Assembly (NCBI RefSeq): GCF_016862975.1
Contig: NZ_BONZ01000013.1
Span: forward strand, 248,001 to 312,000
Origin: Rugosimonospora africana
GTDB lineage: Bacteria > Actinomycetota > Actinomycetes > Mycobacteriales > Micromonosporaceae
Direction: 5' to 3'
DNA length: 64,000 bases
The notes below the pieces were generated by a model. The model searched no databases. It was not told where the DNA came from and was given only the letters and a program-made list of their open reading frames with translations. Positions 46,964 to 55,752 of the stretch are shown here, in pieces. The position numbers and the translations under genes are program-made. Every line of letters begins with the position of its first letter. The first letter of the stretch is position 1.

Positions 46964-47896
46964 ATGACGGAGACACAGGCGACGTCGGGGTCGGCCGCGA
47001 CCTCGACTTCCCCGGTCGACAGCGAGGCCGCCGAGGGCGCCGAGGGCGCCGCAAACGGCTCCGCGGCCGGTCGCGCGGTGGTGGGCCGCGCGAGCGTCCC
47101 CGCCGAGACCCCGGCCCCGAAGTACACCAGGGCGCCCGGCATGCCGCCACCGCCCGAGGCGCCGACCGAGCAGAAGCAGGATGGCGCCGGTGCGGAGTCG
47201 GGCGGCTCGCCCTCGGGATCGGAGTCCGGCGGCGCGACCGCCACGGTCGGGGTGCCTGGCGGCGTCGGCTCGGCGCAGGTGAGCACCGGCCGGGCGTCTG
47301 TACCGTCCAGCATCCGTGGTTCGGCCAAGCCGGCCAGCCCGACGGTGCCGACCGTGCCCAGTGGTCGCACGGCGCCGAACGACTCGGTGACGAGCAGGTT
47401 GACCGGTGCGGCGGCTGCGGGCGGGGGCGCTGCCGCCGGGGCCAGTGCCGGCCGGGGCATCGGGACCGGCGGCGGACGGGTGGCCGAGGCGGTCCGCGCC
47501 GCGCGTGCCACGGTGTCGTCGGCTGCCGCTCGCGGCCCACGCCGGGCGCGGCTCTTCGTCAAGCGGATCGACCCCTGGTCGGTGATGAAGTTCTCGTTCG
47601 CGGTCGCGTTCGTGCTCTTCTTCGTGGCGATCGTGGCGACCGCGGTGCTCTACCTCGCCCTCGACGCCATGGGCGTGTGGGAGAGCGTGAACAAGGCGCT
47701 GGCCGACATGCTCGGCGCGACCGGTGCGAAGAATGGCTTCAAGGTCACAGCGGTCGGCGTGATCGGTGCGGCCGGTGTCCTGGGCCTGGTGAACGTGGTG
47801 CTGTTCACAGCGCTCGCCACCCTGTCGGCGTTCATCTACAACGTCTGCGCCGACCTGGTGGGCGGCATCGAGGTGACCTTGTCCGAGAAGGACTGA
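46964..47896 (+). CDS. DUF3566 membrane protein (Rv0007-like)
   Basis: The 310-residue protein has a long Gly/Ala/Pro/Ser-rich disordered N-terminus (about 1-190) and a C-terminal DUF3566 domain with RRARLFVKRIDPWSVMKFSFAVAFVLFFVAIVATAVLYLAL and a second helix (VIGAAGVLGLVNVVLFTALATLSAFIYNV). ATG 46964 directly follows the gyrA stop, with TTG 46961 overlapping. It matches Rv0007 after gyrA. The function is poorly known; envelope or division roles have been suggested for relatives. A terminator follows. Confidence 0.9.
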   Translation: MTETQATSGSAATSTSPVDSEAAEGAEGAANGSAAGRAVVGRASVPAETPAPKYTRAPGMPPPPEAPTEQKQDGAGAESGGSPSGSESGGATATVGVPGGVGSAQVSTGRASVPSSIRGSAKPASPTVPTVPSGRTAPNDSVTSRLTGAAAAGGGAAAGASAGRGIGTGGGRVAEAVRAARATVSSAAARGPRRARLFVKRIDPWSVMKFSFAVAFVLFFVAIVATAVLYLALDAMGVWESVNKALADMLGATGAKNGFKVTAVGVIGAAGVLGLVNVVLFTALATLSAFIYNVCADLVGGIEVTLSEKD

Positions 47897-47909
47897 CCTG
47901 CGACAACCG

Positions 47910-47937
47910 AGTTGGCCCGCCCGTGTGCGGGCCAACT
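47910..47937 (+). terminator. Terminator after the gyrA operon
   Basis: AGTTGGCCCGC and GCGGGCCAACT form a perfect 11-bp stem with a 6-base loop, 13 bases after the DUF3566 stop. Confidence 0.8.
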
Positions 47938-48002
47938 TCGTGTCTACGGGTACCGGTTTGGGAGAAGCGCGGCCAGTACGGTAACCTTGCTCGTCGCGTC
48001 AC

Positions 48003-48076
48003 GGGGCTATAGCTCAGTCGGTTAGAGCGCAGAGCTGATAACTCTGAGGTCGATGGTTCGATTCCATCTAGCCCCA
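48003..48076 (+). tRNA. tRNA-Ile(GAT)
   Basis: A complete 74-base cloverleaf is seen: acceptor GGGGCTA/TAGCCCC, D arm GCTC-GAGC, anticodon arm CAGAG-CTGATAA-CTCTG with anticodon GAT, and T arm GATGG-TTCGATT-CCATC. CCA is not encoded. Position after gyrA matches the mycobacterial ileT. Confidence 0.97.
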
Positions 48077-48140
48077 CTCGTCATAACCCCGGTCGTCACG
48101 TCTGGCGGCCGCTAAGCCCGATCACGAAAGGGCCTGTCCG

Positions 48141-48269
48141 ATGGTGAAGAAGCTGCTGGTCATCGCCGGGTTGCTCGGCGCGGCGGTATACGTGGCAAAG
48201 AAGGTCAAGGACGCCAACGACGAGCGGGCGCTCTGGCACGAGGCGACCACCTCGCCCGACCTCCGGTAG
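48141..48269 (+). CDS. DLW-39 family miniprotein
   Basis: This 42-residue protein, between the two tRNA genes, starts MVKKLLVIAGLLGAAVYVAK (one membrane helix) and ends LWHEATTSPDLR. This is the pattern of the actinobacterial DLW-39 family of short proteins, whose function is unknown. The start at ATG 48141 is preceded by CGAAAGGG. It is conserved at this place in relatives, to my knowledge, which supports a real gene in spite of the size. Confidence 0.85.
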   Translation: MVKKLLVIAGLLGAAVYVAKKVKDANDERALWHEATTSPDLR

Positions 48270-48288
48270 TTCCTGGCCTTCCCGGCCG

Positions 48289-48361
48289 GGGGACGTAGCT
48301 CAACTGGCAGAGCACTGCCTTTGCAAGGCAGGGGTTAGGGGTTCAAGTCCCCTCGTCTCCA
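48289..48361 (+). tRNA. tRNA-Ala(TGC)
   Basis: The 73-base cloverleaf has acceptor GGGGACG/CGTCTCC, anticodon arm CTGCC-TTTGCAA-GGCAG with anticodon TGC, and T arm AGGGG-TTCAAGT-CCCCT. CCA is not encoded. It corresponds to alaT after ileT in mycobacteria. Confidence 0.97.
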
Positions 48362-48775
48362 CCTCTCGATCTTTTGGACATTCGATCCTCTTGGCCAGCG
48401 GCCTTATTCGCGCCGCGACTGTTTCTGGACGCTCAGGCTGACCACGTCCAAGGCAAACCGAGCCACCAGCAGCTGTCTCGGTGAGTCGGGTGAGACCTTC
48501 AGGGCTCTCGTTGCGGCTAATACGCCACATTCGACGCGTTTGTGGGCAAATTGCCAGGGTAAGCCGCGCTGTCCACAGCAGGCCGGAGGTGAGGGAAATC
48601 GCGACCGTGGCCTCGTGCGGTAGCCCCGCCCCGGCACCCCTCCGTGCCGGAGGTGAACCCTTCGCAGCCCGCTCGGCCTGCTCGGCCCGCTCGGCCCGGC
48701 CAGCCCGCTCAGCCCGGCCACGCCGCGACGAACTGCCCCGGCTCCTCCACGGATCCGATCGGGCGTGATCGCGGC
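48362..48775. other. Gene-free region after tRNA-Ala
   Basis: No gene is supported in these 414 bases. A perfect 7-bp hairpin (CCGGCAC/GTGCCGG, 48631-48650) and a low-complexity stretch of CCGCTCGGCC-like words (about 48667-48721) are visible. There is no direct repeat of the tRNA 3' end that would indicate an integration site. Confidence 0.6.
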
Positions 48776-49453
48776 ATGGGCGACAACGTGGCGCCGCAGA
48801 ATCTTGGGGCGGCGAGGCCCGCGTCAGACCGTTACGACCTGGTCTTCGCGCTGCTGGTCGCCAGCTTTCTCCTGACCGCATCCCTGCCCGGCGGGCGGGC
48901 ACGAGTCCTACCGTTCGTGCTGTATGTGGCCGCGCTGACATTGGCCCTGCGTGGCGCCTTCAGGGACCGACGGGTGTCTCACCGTCTGCTGTGGACGCTG
49001 CTGGTCGGTTCCGCGGTCGCCGTCATCCTCCTCATCGTCGTACCGAACGGCACGGTGCACGGGGTGGTCTCGCTGTGGGTGGCCGCGATCTTGGTGCTCT
49101 CGATCGTGGCTGTGGTGAGGCGAGTGCTGGCTCACCGGGTGGTCACCATGCAGACCATCTTCGGTGCCCTGAGCGCGTACCTGCTGATCGGCTTCCTCTA
49201 CGCCGCGCTGTTCTCTGCCGTGTCCGAGCTGCACCACACCGCACTGTTCGCCCACGGTCAACCAGCCAACAGCAAGACCATCCAGTACTTCAGCTTCATC
49301 ACCATGACCACCGTCGGGTACGGCGACTTCACCGCGGCCAGTGAACCGGCCCGCACACTGGCCGTGTTTGACGCGCTGAGCGGGCAGATCTTCCTCGTCA
49401 CCCTGGTCGCGCGGCTCGTGTCCATCTTCGGAACCACGCGATCGGAACGGTAG
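48776..49453 (+). CDS. Two-pore-type potassium channel family protein
   Basis: The 225-residue protein has about six membrane segments. The last pair encloses the pore loop YFSFITMTTVGYGDFTAAS, with the TVGYGD selectivity filter (about residue 180), and is followed by a short basic tail without an RCK domain. The earlier helices resemble the N-terminal parts of bacterial Ion_trans_2 proteins. ATG 48776 was chosen because the upstream open frame is low complexity. It is monocistronic. Potassium conduction is likely from the filter; gating is unknown. Confidence 0.85.
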   Translation: MGDNVAPQNLGAARPASDRYDLVFALLVASFLLTASLPGGRARVLPFVLYVAALTLALRGAFRDRRVSHRLLWTLLVGSAVAVILLIVVPNGTVHGVVSLWVAAILVLSIVAVVRRVLAHRVVTMQTIFGALSAYLLIGFLYAALFSAVSELHHTALFAHGQPANSKTIQYFSFITMTTVGYGDFTAASEPARTLAVFDALSGQIFLVTLVARLVSIFGTTRSER

Positions 49454-49573
49454 CCGCACCGACGCCGGCAAGACGCGAGGCCCGCGACCGAGCACCGTGA
49501 GCGGAGCTCTCCGGAGGCGGCTTCGCCATCATCGGGCCACCCACCCCAGCCTGGATCCGGTAGCCTGCGCCGG

Positions 49574-50455
49574 ATGAGGGTGAGGGCCACGTTGGTGGCC
49601 TGGTCCGCGGAGTGGCGCACAGTGATCCAGATGCCGATTGTCTGGCTGTTGCCGCCGGCCGTCGCCGGACTCGCGTACGCGTTGGTGCCGTTCAACGCAT
49701 CGATCTCCGAGTTTATGAACCCGTACGACCGCGACACCGCTCGGGAGATAGTCGACACCTTCCACGCCGACGCTCTGAACGTGTACACCGCTGGCTTCGG
49801 ATGCGGCCAGTTCCTGTCCCTGCTGTTCGGCGCGGGCTTGGTACTCCTGGACCGCCGTCCGGCCCGGCTTCGAGCTTCTGGCCGTTCGGCCGTTGATCCG
49901 ACGTCGGCAATGCCCGCGAAACTGCTAACGGCCGTCGTCGTCGGTATCGCCCTCGCGCTGGTCGACCTCGCCGTCACGCTGCCGGCCGCCGCGCCACGAG
50001 CGCGGCACTTGTGGGACACCTACGGGTTCGGCTACGTCGCCGACCCGAACTTACTTCACGACCCGGCAGTGCGGTCGGCGGTGATCCTGGGCGTCGCGGG
50101 GTTCCCGCTGTGGGCCGCCATGGGTGTCGGTCTCGGTGCCCTGGCGGGTGGGTGGGCCGCACTGGTGCGCTTCCTCGGCGGTGGGGCGATCGTGACCACC
50201 TGTGTCTTCTACGGGACGGCCGGGCTGGGTGGCTCGATCTGGGCGACGATGGGCATCGCGCTCGTGCCTCCTCCGGTGCTGCCGCCCAGCACGGTCCTAT
50301 CCCTCGCGGCCACTGTGGGCAGTCCCTACCGCTGGCCCACGGCCGTCTCGGGCACGCTTGGCGCGGTGCTCTACGCCGTGCTGTTCTACGGGGCGGGACG
50401 GGCCGTCCTGCGGCGCCGGTTCGTCCGCGAGCGGGCCGGCTCGGCACCGGCTTAG
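49574..50455 (+). CDS. Integral membrane protein, possibly ABC-2 permease-like
   Basis: The 293-residue protein has about six membrane helices with hydrophobic stretches near 20-40, 72-92, 113-135, 163-195, 198-225 and 258-282. It contains an N-terminal amphipathic start (MRVRATLVAWSAEWRTVIQMP) reminiscent of ABC-2-type permeases. No ATPase gene is adjacent, so that assignment is weak. It is placed after the channel gene in the same orientation, with 120 bases between. The function is unknown. Confidence 0.7.
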   Translation: MRVRATLVAWSAEWRTVIQMPIVWLLPPAVAGLAYALVPFNASISEFMNPYDRDTAREIVDTFHADALNVYTAGFGCGQFLSLLFGAGLVLLDRRPARLRASGRSAVDPTSAMPAKLLTAVVVGIALALVDLAVTLPAAAPRARHLWDTYGFGYVADPNLLHDPAVRSAVILGVAGFPLWAAMGVGLGALAGGWAALVRFLGGGAIVTTCVFYGTAGLGGSIWATMGIALVPPPVLPPSTVLSLAATVGSPYRWPTAVSGTLGAVLYAVLFYGAGRAVLRRRFVRERAGSAPA

Positions 50456-50566
50456 GGCGGCGACCGGATCGTCCGCTTCCCAGTTCTTCGAGTCCACGGC
50501 GAAGGCCACCGGCGTGATCATCGGCGGGTACCAGCCCTCCGTCGGGATCAGTCGAGCCGGCCCGCC

Positions 50567-50724
50567 TGTGGACGCCGTGGGGATAAGTCGCCCTGTGGAT
50601 GCCACCCGGCGAAAGCTGACCTGTGGACATCGTGTGGGAAGAGCCGGCCTGTGGACGGTGTGCGGGAAAAGCTGTGGATCGGCCGGTGTACAGGTGTGGA
50701 GCCCTGTGGACTGGCTGTGGATAA
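50567..50724. promoter_or_regulatory. Cluster of eight DnaA-box-like TGTGGA motifs
   Basis: TGTGGA words start at 50567, 50594, 50622, 50650, 50673, 50695, 50705 and 50716, all on the + strand, mostly 22-28 bases apart. Only the last (TGTGGATAA, 50716-50724) is a perfect DnaA box; the others differ at the last two or three bases. TGGGGATAA at 50578 is another near match. The region is outside any supported gene. Confidence 0.6.
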
Positions 50725-50798
50725 CTTGGCGGGCATCACGCCTGGCGTCGATTCCGGCCGTACCGCATCGACCGACCGTCGGCGGGTAGTTGCCGGCG

Positions 50799-50927
50799 AT
50801 GGTGTGGTTGCTGCGGCGCCTCGCCGTCCTGGTGGGGATGGCGCTACTCAGGCGGATCTGGCGGCGGATCGCTGCCCGGCGCGGTTGGGGCGCCGGTCAG
50901 CGCGGAGGCCCGCGAGCACGGGCGTGA
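50799..50927 (+). CDS. Possible small basic membrane-associated protein
   Basis: A 42-codon frame starts MVWLLRRLAVLVGMALLRR and continues with an Arg-rich tail. It has an amphipathic or single-membrane helix with many Arg. No clear ribosome binding site is seen and no family is recognised. It may be a chance frame. Confidence 0.3.
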   Translation: MVWLLRRLAVLVGMALLRRIWRRIAARRGWGAGQRGGPRARA

Positions 50928-51197
50928 TCGAGTCACAAACCGGCGAACGCCGCCGTTTTGCATCGATAGGCGTGAGAAATCCCTGGTCAAGACGGCTTCG
51001 AGGCGCGAGTGCTTGTCGCTCGGATCGGGGATTGTCGTGGGATTCCGGGAGAGGTCTAATCGGGGCACAAGCTCCGGACGGCTGTAGAACGGGGGAGTCA
51101 GAGATACCGGAAATTCGCCGGTGTGTCCGGATCGGTGAACCGGCTCGACGAGCCGTCCGATCCATTCGGGTTGATCCGCACGAAAGGCGACTGAACC

Positions 51198-51398
51198 ATG
51201 CACAGCGCACGACGCCGTAGCCCGAGGCTGGTCCCGGAACAGTCCAGTAACGGCGGAGCACCGCTACCACTTCGCTGGGCAGTGATCATTCTGGCTGCCG
51301 GAGTGGTGGGATTCTCCATCGACAGCATCGCCGGCCTGGTTCCGGCAATAACCGCGGCGGCGACGGTCGTCGGGCTGCTGCACCAGGTGCTGCCGTGA
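51198..51398 (+). CDS. Small membrane protein
   Basis: The 66-residue protein has a basic N-terminus (MHSARRRSPRLVPEQ) and a hydrophobic C-terminal half forming one or two helices (RWAVIILAAGVVGFSIDSIAGLVPAITAAATVVGLLHQVL). GAAAGG precedes the ATG at suitable distance. No family is recognised. It is isolated between the DnaA-box cluster and the ybaK-like gene. Confidence 0.5.
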   Translation: MHSARRRSPRLVPEQSSNGGAPLPLRWAVIILAAGVVGFSIDSIAGLVPAITAAATVVGLLHQVLP

Positions 51399-51415
51399 GT
51401 GGCCGGAAATAGAAA

Positions 51416-51480
51416 CGACCCCCGGGGCTTCCGCGCTCTGTGCGCGGACCGGCTGGACTGGGCCGGTACCCCGAGGGTCG
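51416..51480 (+). terminator. Compound hairpin after the small membrane protein gene
   Basis: CGACCCCCGGGG (51416) pairs with CCCCGAGGGTCG (51469) at 11 of 12 positions, enclosing a perfect CCGCGC/GCGCGG hairpin (51431-51447). It lies 18 bases after the stop at 51398. It may be a terminator or a structured RNA. Confidence 0.5.
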
Positions 51481-51757
51481 GGTGGCTGTCTCGTATTCGC
51501 TGGGCCGCTGTGTCGCGGTCTCGGCGATGCGAGTCCTGAGGACAACGGCTAGCGGACAGTCACCTCACGAGTCCAACGCTTATACAACTTCGGACCACCT
51601 CCCTTCCCGTGTACCACCACACTAGGCATGCGATCACCGTCGCGGCAACGTATTTGCTTCGGATTACAGCGATCCCTGCGTGGTATGCACGCCAAACCGC
51701 CTGCGCCTGCCGAGATGGGCGACCCTGCCGGACGGTGGATGGGGCAGGATGGCTCCC
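51481..51757. other. Intergenic, nothing recognised
   Basis: This stretch is comparatively AT-rich at about 51580-51670 and probably holds the promoter of the downstream ybaK-like gene. No gene or repeat is visible. Confidence 0.5.
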
Positions 51758-52294
51758 ATGATGGGTACTCTCCAGACCGAACCCGCCGTAAGCCGCCCGG
51801 ATCTCCTCGCACCGCCGGTGCTGGCGGCGCTGCAGACCTGGGACCGGGCCGGCGAGGTGCAGGTGGCGCCGATCGACCCGGAGTTGGCGGACACGGCCGC
51901 GTTCTGCGAGGCGTACCAGGTCGGCCTGGACGTCAGCGCGAACTGCGTGGTGGTGGCGGGTAAGCGGGAGGGTCTCGTCCGGTACGCGGCGTGCCTGGTC
52001 CTCGCCACGACCCGGGCCGACGTCAACGGCGTGGTACGGCGCCGGTTGGACGTACGGAAGGCGAGCTTCGCGCCGATGGATTCAGCGGTCAGCGAGACCG
52101 GCATGCAGTACGGCGGCATCACGCCGATCGGGCTGCCGGCGGCGTGGCCGATCCTGGTCGACGCGGCGGTGGCAGCTACCCCGCAGGTGATCATCGGGTC
52201 CGGCATCCGAGGCAGCAAGATCATGCTGCCCGGCAAGGCTCTCGCGGACCTGCCGGGCGCGGTGGTCATCGACGACCTGGGGATATCAAGCTGA
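51758..52294 (+). CDS. YbaK/EbsC-type aminoacyl-tRNA deacylase
   Basis: The 178-residue protein has the YbaK/prolyl-tRNA editing fold pattern: a central CVVVAGKREGLVRYAACLVLATTRADVNGVVRRRL, then RKASFAPMDSAVSETGMQYGGITPIGLP with the GxxPxG loop, and QVIIGSGIRGSKIMLPG. Relatives hydrolyse mischarged tRNA-Pro in trans. It is near proS (on the opposite strand, about 0.6 kb away), which supports tRNA-Pro quality control, though proximity is not proof. Several in-frame ATGs exist (51749, 51758, 51761); the start is uncertain by a few residues. Confidence 0.85.
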   Translation: MMGTLQTEPAVSRPDLLAPPVLAALQTWDRAGEVQVAPIDPELADTAAFCEAYQVGLDVSANCVVVAGKREGLVRYAACLVLATTRADVNGVVRRRLDVRKASFAPMDSAVSETGMQYGGITPIGLPAAWPILVDAAVAATPQVIIGSGIRGSKIMLPGKALADLPGAVVIDDLGISS

Positions 52295-52301
52295 TCTATG
52301 C

Positions 52302-52317
52302 CGTTTCACGTGCAACC
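52302..52317. promoter_or_regulatory. Degenerate parS-like site
   Basis: CGTTTCACGTGCAACC keeps GTTTCACGTG but has GCAAC for GAAAC, so 13 of the 14 core bases match. It lies in the convergent spacer between the ybaK-like gene and sufE, about 24 kb from the parS cluster. Binding by ParB would be weaker, if any. Confidence 0.4.
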
Positions 52318-52380
52318 AGCCGTCACGGGCGGCTGAGCTGCCCTTTCGTCAACACCCGTCGATGACGAACCGCGGGTCGC

Positions 52381-52806
52381 TCATCCTTGTGCCTCTTTGA
52401 TCTGTCGCTTCAGCCGGGCCAGGATGGCGGAGCCGCCCCGAACCCGTAGTGGGCTGATCGCCCCCGCCAGGCCCATGCGCTGGTACAGATCGTCCGGTAC
52501 GGCCAGCACCTCGTCCGCGGTCGCGCCGGCCAGGCCCTCGGCGAGGATCCCGGCGAATGCCCGGGTCGTCGGGGACTCGGGCGGGCAGTCGAACCAGGTG
52601 GCGACGGTACCGTCGGGCGCCACGGTGGCACGCAGGAAGAACGGAGTCTGGCACTCGGGTACCTGCTCCATGCCGGTGTGCCCGGCCAACTCTTCGGGCA
52701 GGGGTGGCACCGCGTCGGCGTACTCCAGCAGCATTTCCAAGACGACCTCGCGCGGCGCCGAGGCGAATTCCTCGATGATCTCCGCGAGCCTCGGTGGCAT
52801 GTCCAT
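52381..52806 (-). CDS. SufE family sulfur acceptor
   Basis: SufE accepts persulfide from a cysteine desulfurase or sulfurtransferase for Fe-S assembly. The 141 residues include the active cysteine in GMEQVPECQTPFF (about Cys52), FDCPPESPTTRAFAGILAEGL and GLAGAISPLRVRGGSAILARLKRQI. It lies on the minus strand 104 bases from proS. In several actinobacteria it is adjacent to an sseA-type sulfurtransferase; here sseA is about 3 kb away on the other strand, suggesting the pair has been split. Codons fit the genome. Confidence 0.92.
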   Translation of the reverse strand: MDMPPRLAEIIEEFASAPREVVLEMLLEYADAVPPLPEELAGHTGMEQVPECQTPFFLRATVAPDGTVATWFDCPPESPTTRAFAGILAEGLAGATADEVLAVPDDLYQRMGLAGAISPLRVRGGSAILARLKRQIKEAQG

Positions 52807-52910
52807 CAGTCCGACCCTAGACCCTGTTCCGCCGACCGAGTGGCGACCGGCGGCGGGCCGCTGACCGAACGATCGGCGACGGGCCCGGGCCCGGGCATGG
52901 AAGCAGACGA

Positions 52911-54617
52911 TCAGCGCAGCCGTGCCCGGACCGCCTCCGCCAGCGCGCCGACCGCCACGTCCTCGCGGGTACCGCCGACCCGCTCGCGCACCTCGACGTA
53001 CCCCTCGGCCAGCCGCCGCCCGGCGACCACCACGACCGGTACGCCGATCAGTTCGGCGTCGGCGAACCGGACACCGGCCGACACCCCGGTCCGGTCGTCA
53101 AACAGCACCCGCAGGCCGGAACGCTCCAGCTCGCCGGCGAGCGACGCCACCGCCTCCCGGTCTCCGAGCCCGACCAGGTGTACGTCGGCCGGAGCCACAC
53201 TGGTCGGCCAGCAGATGCCGTTCTCATCGTGGTGCTGCTCGACGACCGTGGCCAGTACGCGCGACAGCCCGATGCCGTAGCTGCCCATGGTCACCCGCAG
53301 CGGGCGACCGTCCGGGCCGAGGGCGTCCAGCCCGAACACGTCGCTGTACCGCCGGCCGAGCTGGAACACGTGGCCGACCTCCACGCCGCGGCGCAGTTCG
53401 AGCGGACCGGCGCACCGCGGGCACGGATCGCCGGTGCGCACCACGACCGCTTCGATCGTGCCGTCAGGTGTGAAATCGCGTCCGCAGACCACGTCGATCG
53501 CGTGCCGGCCGGGTTCGTTCGCGCCGGTGACCCAGGCGCTGCCCGGCACCACGCGGGGATCCACCAGGTACCGGGCCTTGAGTTCGCCCTGCGGGCCGAG
53601 GTACCCGCGTACCAGGTCGGGCCGGGAGCCGAAGTCGTCGAACAGCGCCACCGTGGCCGGGTACAGCGCCGCCTCCACCCGGCGCAGGTCCACCTCACGA
53701 TCGCCGGGTACCCCGATGATCAGCAGCTCTCCGTCCACCGTGAGCACGATGTTCTTCAGGGTGTCCGCGGCCTGCCAGCCGTCGTGGCCGCCGGCCCGCC
53801 GGGTGTTGAGCACGTCGACCAGCGAGTCGATGGTGGGCGTATCGGGGGTGTCCAGCACCTGGCTCTCGCCCGGGGTCCGGGAATTCGGGCTGTCCGGGAT
53901 CGGGGTGGTGACCGCCTCGATGTTCGCCGCGTACCCGCACTCGCAGGCCGCGAAGGTGTCCTCGCCGACCGGTGTCGGCGCCAGGAACTCCTCGGATGCC
54001 GAACCGCCCATCGCGCCGGCGGTCGCGTTGACGATCCGCACCTCGACACCGAGCCGTTCGAAGATGCGCTGGTACGCCGCGCGGTACCCGGCGTACGAGG
54101 CGGCGAGCCCGTCGTCGTCGAGGTCGAACGAGTACCCGTCCTTCATCAGGAACTCCCGGCCGCGCAGCAGGCCCGCCCGAGGCCGGGCCTCGTCCCGGAA
54201 CTTCCACTGCACCTGGAAGAGGCTCACCGGGTAGTCCTTGTACGACGAGTACAGGTCGCGGACCAGGCCGGTGAACATCTCCTCGTGCGTCGGGCCGAGC
54301 AGGTGGTCGGCGCCGCGCCGGTCCTTGAGCCGGAAGATCTCCGAGCCGTACTCGTCCCAGCGGCCGCTGCGCTGGTACGGCTCCCGGGGCAGCAGGGCCG
54401 GGAACGACACCTCCTGCACCCCGATCGCGATCATCTCCTCGCGCACCACCCGGGTCACCTGATCCAGCACCAGCCGGCCCAGCGGCAGCCACGCGTACCC
54501 GCCCGGCGCGACCCGCCGGATGTAGCCGGCCCGGACCAGCAGGCGGTGGCTGGGTACCTCGGCCTCGGCGGGATCCTCCCGGAGGGTACGCAGGAACAGC
54601 GTCGACATCCGCAGCAT
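52911..54617 (-). CDS. proS: Prolyl-tRNA synthetase
   Basis: The class II synthetase charges tRNA-Pro. The 568 residues begin [47 protein letters not shown]. Motif 2 ([32 protein letters not shown]), the INS editing insertion (about 225-385) and motif 3 ([13 protein letters not shown]) are present, then the anticodon-binding domain. ATG 54617 is the start; an open frame runs 204 bases further without similarity and is rejected. It is a bacterial-type, INS-containing enzyme, with a separate YbaK-like protein encoded nearby. Confidence 0.95.
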   Translation of the reverse strand: MLRMSTLFLRTLREDPAEAEVPSHRLLVRAGYIRRVAPGGYAWLPLGRLVLDQVTRVVREEMIAIGVQEVSFPALLPREPYQRSGRWDEYGSEIFRLKDRRGADHLLGPTHEEMFTGLVRDLYSSYKDYPVSLFQVQWKFRDEARPRAGLLRGREFLMKDGYSFDLDDDGLAASYAGYRAAYQRIFERLGVEVRIVNATAGAMGGSASEEFLAPTPVGEDTFAACECGYAANIEAVTTPIPDSPNSRTPGESQVLDTPDTPTIDSLVDVLNTRRAGGHDGWQAADTLKNIVLTVDGELLIIGVPGDREVDLRRVEAALYPATVALFDDFGSRPDLVRGYLGPQGELKARYLVDPRVVPGSAWVTGANEPGRHAIDVVCGRDFTPDGTIEAVVVRTGDPCPRCAGPLELRRGVEVGHVFQLGRRYSDVFGLDALGPDGRPLRVTMGSYGIGLSRVLATVVEQHHDENGICWPTSVAPADVHLVGLGDREAVASLAGELERSGLRVLFDDRTGVSAGVRFADAELIGVPVVVVAGRRLAEGYVEVRERVGGTREDVAVGALAEAVRARLR

Positions 54618-54678
54618 CCCGGCAGCGTACGGCGTGGTGCCGCATGAGCGTCGATATTTTCCGGGCCGCGTTGGCGGC

Positions 54679-54741
54679 CTCCTTCCCGACGGCGGCGTCG
54701 GCCGCCGGGCATGCGACTGACGGACTCCTTCCCGACGGCGG
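54679..54741. repeat. 17-bp direct repeat upstream of proS
   Basis: CTCCTTCCCGACGGCGG occurs exactly at 54679-54695 and 54725-54741 in the divergent spacer between proS and the SGNH gene. The role is unknown. Confidence 0.6.
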
Positions 54742-54868
54742 GGTCGGTCGTTGGGACCGCCGCGGACGGCTCGGCGTTGCCTGCGCCACGTTTGCCGGAG
54801 GGGTGCTTTCCGCTCTGGCACCGGGTGAGTAGCTTTCCGTTAGCTGGACAACAGGTGCGGGAGTGGGC

Positions 54869-55633
54869 ATGGGCTGGGGCAGTTTCGTCGCGATCGGGGA
54901 CAGCTTCACCGAGGGCATGGACGATCTGTACCCGGACGGCACCCTGTACCGCGGTTGGGCCGATCTGGTCGCCCAGCGGCTGGCCGAGGACCAGCCCGGG
55001 TTCGGGTACGCCAACCTGGCGATCCGTGGCCGGCTCTTCGACCGGATCGTGGACGAGCAGGTACCGATCGCCCTGCGGGTGGCGCCCGACCTGGTCAGCT
55101 TCGCAGCCGGCGGCAACGACGTGCTGCGCCGCAACTTCGACGGGCCGGCCCTGACCAAGCGGCTGGATGACGTCATCCGTGCCCTGCGTGCGACCGGCGC
55201 CGACGTGATCGTGTTCCGGTTCGCCGACGTGACCCGCCGGCTACCCGGGCGGCGCCTGGTGCTGCCCCGGGCCGCGTACCTCAACAGCGCGATCGGCGAG
55301 ACCGCGCGGCGGCACGGCGCCCGGCTGATCGACTTGTGGCAGGACGAGGAGTTCTACAGCCCGCTGCTGTGGAGCGTGGACCGGCTGCACCTCAACGAGG
55401 TCGGGCACCGGCGGGTGGCCGCGCACGTGCTGACCGCGCTGGACGTGAAGCCCGACCCGGCGTGGTGGGACGTTCCGCCGCCCGGTCCGGTGCTGTCCTG
55501 GGTGTCCCGTCGCGCGGCGGACACCCGTTGGGCCCGCCAGTACTTCGCGCCGTGGATCAAGCGACGGCTGACCGGCCGGTCGTCCGGCGACCACGTGGTC
55601 GCCAAGCGGCCCACGCTCAGCCCGCTGGACTGA
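54869..55633 (+). CDS. SGNH/GDSL-family hydrolase
   Basis: The 254-residue protein has the SGNH blocks: VAIGDSFTEGMDD (Ser11), a Gly block, AGGNDVLRRNF (Asn) and SVDRLHLNEVGHR (Asp and His). No signal peptide is visible, so it is cytoplasmic. ATG 54869 follows GGGAG; GTG 54863 is an alternative. It is likely an esterase or lipase of unknown substrate. It is divergent from proS. Confidence 0.9.
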   Translation: MGWGSFVAIGDSFTEGMDDLYPDGTLYRGWADLVAQRLAEDQPGFGYANLAIRGRLFDRIVDEQVPIALRVAPDLVSFAAGGNDVLRRNFDGPALTKRLDDVIRALRATGADVIVFRFADVTRRLPGRRLVLPRAAYLNSAIGETARRHGARLIDLWQDEEFYSPLLWSVDRLHLNEVGHRRVAAHVLTALDVKPDPAWWDVPPPGPVLSWVSRRAADTRWARQYFAPWIKRRLTGRSSGDHVVAKRPTLSPLD

Positions 55634-55752
55634 CCAGGGGCCCCGCGCACCGGGATTCAAACCATTCAAACCTGTTCAGGCAGTCAAACTGGCGACACTG
55701 ATCACGCAGTCAGTGACCTCGTGCCCGCCGTACCTCGCGCTAGCGTGAGGGG

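Noticed and set aside
48289-48775. tRNA-Ala as integration site of a mobile element
   Set aside because: No integrase gene and no direct repeat of the tRNA end were seen downstream.
54618-54821. N-terminal extension of proS
   Set aside because: Residues upstream of MLRMSTLFL are Arg/Pro-rich with no similarity and cross a 17-bp direct repeat.
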